Assembly: GCA_964469565.1 (NCBI GenBank)
Contig: CAYXZD010000018.1
Location: 1-64,000, forward strand
Length of the DNA stretch: 64,000 bases
Reading direction: 5' to 3'
Source: GCA-2720975 sp964469565
GTDB lineage: Bacteria; Planctomycetota; UBA1135; GCA-002686595
A model generated the notes under the pieces. That model had not been told where the DNA came from. It made no database searches and saw only the letters and a list, made by a program, of their open reading frames with translations. Position numbers and translations under genes: made by a program. Numbering within the stretch: position 1 is the stretch's first letter; the number at the start of each line of letters is the position of its first letter. Below, in pieces: positions 60,732-64,000 of the stretch.

Positions 60732-61813
60732 TGGCCTGCCCCCTTGGCAAAGTCGATTCCTGTGACCGTCACCTGGGCGACCCGCCAAGAGCCCTGTTCG
60801 GCCTGAACGAGGGCTACCCGCACCCGCCCACCGCCCTCGCGGCTGAAGTCGATTTGAGTCCGCCCTGATTGTGGGTGCACGATGGCACCGGCTTGCCAAC
60901 CTGAGAGTCTAGCGATCCAGGTTTGGGTCCCCACTTCGGATTGACGGGTTTCGGCGCGCGTAGCTAGTAATTCACTAGAAGACCCGGAACGCATATAAAA
61001 CTGATCCACCACGCGATCACTCGCCACCCTGAGGGCCCGCCACCAACCCAATGCAACTTCACGAGCGGCATGATCCTCGATTGCCTCATCGGCAGGCCCG
61101 GTCTCTGAGGATTCGAAGGCCAGCACGTGCTGCCACGGCAGGCTGTCCAACCCCTCAACAAGAGTGAATCCATTGCGCGCTAACTCATCAATCACCTGCA
61201 CTTGGCTCATCTTGTGTTCGGGTTTGATCGGGACAGACCTGTCCTCGCTCCGGAATTCCACCAAGACTACGCGCCCATTCTCTGTCAGAGCCCGGCGCAC
61301 GTGCCCCAGAACGCGCACGGGATGAGAGAGTTCGTGGTACACGTCCACCATCAGGACCATGTCGCAAGACCCTGGGGATAGATGGGGATCATCCACGCTA
61401 CAGGTCACCGTCTTCACTTGGGTCAGCCCTTGTTCGGCGGCGCGATCGGCGAGCATCACCAGCATTTGGGGTTGCAAGTCCACCGCAAGCACTCGCCCCG
61501 TTGGCCCCACGTCATGGGCAAGGGGCAGAGCATGGTAGCCATTACCCGCTCCGAGATCACAAACCACTTGACCGGGCTTACAATCCAACCACTTGCGGAG
61601 CGCACGACCGTTTTCCTCCTTTTCGCGCGTCTCCCGTAGAAGCCAGGGGGCTCCGCTCCAGTGCATTGTGCGTGCCACCGGCCGGCCTCGATACTCTGTC
61701 CGGCCCCTAGGAGAATCCTCCGGATCTGCCACCACAGGCACAGGAGGATCCTGGCCCACACTGGGGAAGGCCCCGATGAGTGAGGCCGCTAGGAGAAAAG
61801 GTAGGCAAGACAT
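60728..61813 (-). CDS. Exported SAM-dependent methyltransferase-like protein
   Basis: 361 residues. A signal peptide (MSCLPFLLAASLIGAFPSVGQ) precedes a class I methyltransferase domain: VVCDLGAGNGYHALPLA (SAM motif I), VLAVDLQPQMLVML (motif II), MVLMVDVYHELSHPV (post II) and GRVVLVEFRSED. The SAM motif is intact. About 120 residues of a C-terminal beta-domain follow (about 240-360). A SAM enzyme beyond the cytoplasm is odd because SAM is not known to be abundant there. Coupled to the G3E GTPase. Confidence 0.88.
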   Translation of the reverse strand: MSCLPFLLAASLIGAFPSVGQDPPVPVVADPEDSPRGRTEYRGRPVARTMHWSGAPWLLRETREKEENGRALRKWLDCKPGQVVCDLGAGNGYHALPLAHDVGPTGRVLAVDLQPQMLVMLADRAAEQGLTQVKTVTCSVDDPHLSPGSCDMVLMVDVYHELSHPVRVLGHVRRALTENGRVVLVEFRSEDRSVPIKPEHKMSQVQVIDELARNGFTLVEGLDSLPWQHVLAFESSETGPADEAIEDHAAREVALGWWRALRVASDRVVDQFYMRSGSSSELLATRAETRQSEVGTQTWIARLSGWQAGAIVHPQSGRTQIDFSREGGGRVRVALVQAEQGSWRVAQVTVTGIDFAKGAGQ

Positions 61814-61851
61814 GTTCGCTTAGGGCTGGAGTTTGCCCCATGCTAGCAGCC

Positions 61852-62604
61852 ATGCAAGCACGGGTCTTCATTTCAGGTACGAGTCGCGGCATCGGGGCTC
61901 AGGTGGCTAGGGAGTTGCTCGGCCGTGGATGGGACGTGGTCGGGATTGCACGCGGGCCGGCCGCCCATGGGCTAGAGGGTTCTTCCTACCAGCATCACTC
62001 CCTTGACCTCTCGGACCCCAATGGCCTGCACCTTTGGTGCGAAACTCACATGACTGAGGAGGCCCTGGCTGGATTTGATCGGGTTGCCCTCATCAACAAC
62101 GCTGCCATGTTGGAGCCCGTGGAGCCCATGGACCGCCTTGACCCGGTGGCCTACGCCCAACATCTGTGTGTCAACGTGGTGGCCCCAGCAGCCTTGACCG
62201 CTGCACTCTTGCGGGTCTCTCCCAGGGCCGTGCCCCTGCGAATCATCAACCTGTCGAGCGGAGCGGCTACATCACCCTACGCAGGCTGGAGCGCTTATTG
62301 CTCAGGCAAAGCCGCCCTCGCCATGGCAGATCAGGTGCTCGCCAAGGAGCTTGCAAGCTATGAGCACTTGAAGGAAAGGGACGTTGCCGTGGTGACCTAT
62401 GCCCCGCATGTCGTCGCGACACGGATGCAAGAGACTCTGCGGAGCCTCAGTGATGCGCAGTTTCCCGAACGCCAAAAGTTCGTGGACCTCAACGCCAAGG
62501 ACTTACTTGTCGGAGTGGAAGGGCCCGCCCAAGCCATGGCCGATCTGCTTGTGGAGGAGGACTTGCCCCCCTACTCCCAGCTCAGGTACACCCCCCCGGG
62601 CTAG
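61852..62604 (+). CDS. Short-chain dehydrogenase/reductase
   Basis: 250 residues from the ATG at 61852 (61840 is also possible). Cofactor site ISGTSRGIGAQVARELL, LINNAAM and catalytic YCSGKAA (Y-x3-K, with a Ser in NLSSGAA upstream). It resembles the sepiapterin-reductase/benzil-reductase branch. NADP preference is suggested by VGIAR following the second strand. Divergent from the methyltransferase gene. Confidence 0.9.
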   Translation: MQARVFISGTSRGIGAQVARELLGRGWDVVGIARGPAAHGLEGSSYQHHSLDLSDPNGLHLWCETHMTEEALAGFDRVALINNAAMLEPVEPMDRLDPVAYAQHLCVNVVAPAALTAALLRVSPRAVPLRIINLSSGAATSPYAGWSAYCSGKAALAMADQVLAKELASYEHLKERDVAVVTYAPHVVATRMQETLRSLSDAQFPERQKFVDLNAKDLLVGVEGPAQAMADLLVEEDLPPYSQLRYTPPG

Positions 62605-62612
62605 TGCATTCC

Positions 62613-62978
62613 CTACAGATCTGATTGCAAGCGCTGCTCCAATCGATCGCAGTACGCTTGAACAGAGTCTTCAAGGAACTCGAGGAGCTCGATTTCCGCT
62701 CGCGCGTGATCACGGTCCTTGTCCCCCGGAACGAGGGTCAATCCGGCCGCATTGTGGGCGGGTGACGGGATCGTGCGCCCATCTTGCAATCTGACTGCAT
62801 CCTCCACCGTGATGGCCATGCGATCCCCGGCCGGACCCCGCATGACATGCAGCCGCAGACCCTTGCGGGCAATGGCATTCCAAAGGGCCACGCTCTCGGT
62901 TTTGAGGAGCGCAGAGAGTTCGGGCAGGGTAATGAGCCGGAGGGGGGCAGGATCTGGTGATGGATGTGGACTCGGCAT
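62613..62978 (-). CDS. Hypothetical small protein
   Basis: 121 residues from the Met ending at 62978. A Pro-rich N-terminus precedes LRLITLPELSALLKTESVALWNAIARKG, which has the look of a helix-turn-helix segment, then a VEDAVRLQDGR strand. The C-terminus is acidic and helical (EIELLEFLEDSVQAYCDRLEQRL). No family assigned. Convergent with the SDR gene, 8 bp away. Confidence 0.55.
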   Translation of the reverse strand: MPSPHPSPDPAPLRLITLPELSALLKTESVALWNAIARKGLRLHVMRGPAGDRMAITVEDAVRLQDGRTIPSPAHNAAGLTLVPGDKDRDHARAEIELLEFLEDSVQAYCDRLEQRLQSDL

Positions 62979-63173
62979 GGGGTGGCTCGTGGAGAAGTGA
63001 GGGCAACTCAAACCTAGCCCTGCCGGGCCGACCAAGCCGTCGGAGTGAAAAAAAGGGCAAGTGCGTCCTATACCGAGGCGGGGACAAACGAATCCCACTC
63101 ACCCCCACGCGGCTCGCAGCGAATTCCAAGCCCTGAGCTAATACCCGCTGGTGCAAACCCCTATTCTGGGCCC

Positions 63174-64000
63174 GTGGCTGAAGTTCCCCCTCCCCCTCCC
63201 CGTGACGATCACCGGGGACCGAATCCCCTCCGCCGACTCCTGAAGCTGCTGTGTGGCTTAGGTGTCGTCGGTCTCACAATCGCTGTTTTGCCCGGTACAT
63301 GGAGTCCCCTGAGCCTCTTGGATTCGAGCCATAGTTCACCGACCCTAGGCCGACTCGACCTAGAACTCCCTCCCACGGCGAATCTAGAGGTTCAAGTCAC
63401 TCACTCAGCAACGCCAGGGGATGGGCTGACCGATTGGGAGGGACGCACCCACGACCCAGAAACCACTGTATCCCCAACACCAGGCACCTTCGGAGAAGAC
63501 TTAGGCCTGCGGGTAGCAGGAGGAGCCACCCAAGAAGTGTTCATCACGGGTCAGTTTGATCCACAGGCTTTCAATAGCGTCACCATCGACGTCTACGCAG
63601 ACGAAGATGTCAGTTTGCGACTCGGCGTACAGGCCATCAGGAGTGCGGGGTCCGAGGAGCCCTACCTAGGTGGCTCCCTCGACATTGGCTTTGTGTTGGC
63701 AGGCACGCGGCAGGAAGTCAGCTTTGACCTGCGCAATTTGCCCGACGATGTCGGTCCACTTGGAAGGCTCCTCATCCTTGGGCGCGGGAAACAACCTGAC
63801 TGGACAGTGTTCGGAGTCCGATTCGTGCAGAAACCAGCTCTCTCTTGGTTGCCCGGCGGGTCGCGAGGCCCTGCACTCGTCGCCATCGAGGGGGACAGCC
63901 GGCGAGCTCAAGGGCTAGCACCCGGCGCTCCACTCAGTTGTCGGGTGCAAGTACCCGAACGCGGACGGCTTTCATTTGCCTACGCTGCCCTAGAGCGCTT
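63174..64000 (+). CDS. Membrane-anchored protein, N-terminal part, truncated by the window end
   Basis: An open frame from GTG 63174 continues to the end of the window (275 codons, no stop). It starts with a Pro-rich cytosolic tail (VAEVPPPPPRDDHRG), then one transmembrane helix (LLKLLCGLGVVGLTIAVLPG, about 22-42) and a beta-rich extracytoplasmic region (QEVFITGQFDPQAFNSVTID, VSFDLRNLPDDVGPLGRLLI). No catalytic motif appears before the window ends. Two or three similar sulfatase-type membrane proteins occur in the window, but nothing in this fragment proves such a domain. Confidence 0.65.
   Translation, partial: MAEVPPPPPRDDHRGPNPLRRLLKLLCGLGVVGLTIAVLPGTWSPLSLLDSSHSSPTLGRLDLELPPTANLEVQVTHSATPGDGLTDWEGRTHDPETTVSPTPGTFGEDLGLRVAGGATQEVFITGQFDPQAFNSVTIDVYADEDVSLRLGVQAIRSAGSEEPYLGGSLDIGFVLAGTRQEVSFDLRNLPDDVGPLGRLLILGRGKQPDWTVFGVRFVQKPALSWLPGGSRGPALVAIEGDSRRAQGLAPGAPLSCRVQVPERGRLSFAYAALER

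Noticed and set aside
63670..63918. 82-codon plus-strand frame near the window end
   Set aside because: It is in a different frame from the longer truncated gene starting at 63174, which has a transmembrane helix and consistent composition.

Overview
The window is a contiguous stretch of bacterial chromosome with about 60% GC, dense genes on both strands, and no insertion sequence, phage or CRISPR array that I could find. Gene content points to a Gram-negative-type (diderm) member of the Planctomycetota, probably one of the marine deep-branching groups. This is an inference from several things: large secreted FG-GAP/VCBS proteins with DCNGNG-type calcium-binding linkers and a shared C-terminal domain, many sulfatase-superfamily enzymes, a secreted SAM-methyltransferase family, FtsX-type export systems, and a YejM-like inner-membrane protein. 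No 16S rRNA gene is present to confirm it.

Layout. 1-6.9 kb: two secreted FG-GAP/VCBS proteins, a small membrane protein, a secreted beta-rich protein and a cysteine-pair lipoprotein. 7.1-15.3 kb: an ABC-2 exporter, a CE15-like esterase, a Thr-nucleophile sulfatase-superfamily lipoprotein, another FG-GAP protein and an M28 peptidase. 15.3-29.3 kb is almost entirely on the minus strand: a MacAB/LolCDE-like tripartite exporter, a thioredoxin-fold lipoprotein with an in-frame UGA, an FGly-type sulfatase, a Na+/H+ antiporter, an orphan secreted protein, an STT3-like (GT66) membrane protein and a YejM/PbgA-like protein. 29.7-38.4 kb: tRNA-Ser(GCU), a PEGA lipoprotein, murD, a Clp-N-like orphan, an McsA-like protein, clpC, dprA and two small membrane-protein genes. 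38.7-44.7 kb: a thioesterase, a zinc-ribbon protein, a 60-bp near-perfect palindrome, and a complete iscR-iscS-iscU-iscA-hscB-hscA operon preceded by two 25-bp operators. 44.8-55.1 kb: asd, gpmI, an M48 lipoprotein, a glycogen-synthase-like protein with altered catalytic motifs, a ROK kinase and glcDEF. 55.1-64 kb: a sugar isomerase, an orphan, a NadR-like P-loop protein, a subtilisin, a coupled G3E GTPase/secreted methyltransferase pair, an SDR and a truncated last gene.

The most important observation is at 19835-20218 (minus strand). Only the last 64 codons of this gene form an uninterrupted frame. Read through one in-frame TGA, it becomes a complete 127-aa lipoprotein whose TGA lies exactly at the first position of a thioredoxin-type UxxC motif (U-P-F-C). 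A hairpin with a G-starting loop lies 27 nt downstream, as in bacterial SECIS elements. I interpret it as an extracytoplasmic selenoprotein, translated just upstream of an export system. No selA/selB/selC/selD gene is in the window, so this rests on sequence pattern alone.

Two other themes stand out. Four secreted proteins of different architecture (three FG-GAP/VCBS proteins and one subtilisin) share the same roughly 135-residue C-terminal domain, which looks like a lineage-specific surface or secretion module. The isc operon has two near-identical inverted repeats with the geometry of IscR type-1 operators, which suggests autoregulation by its own Rrf2-family protein.
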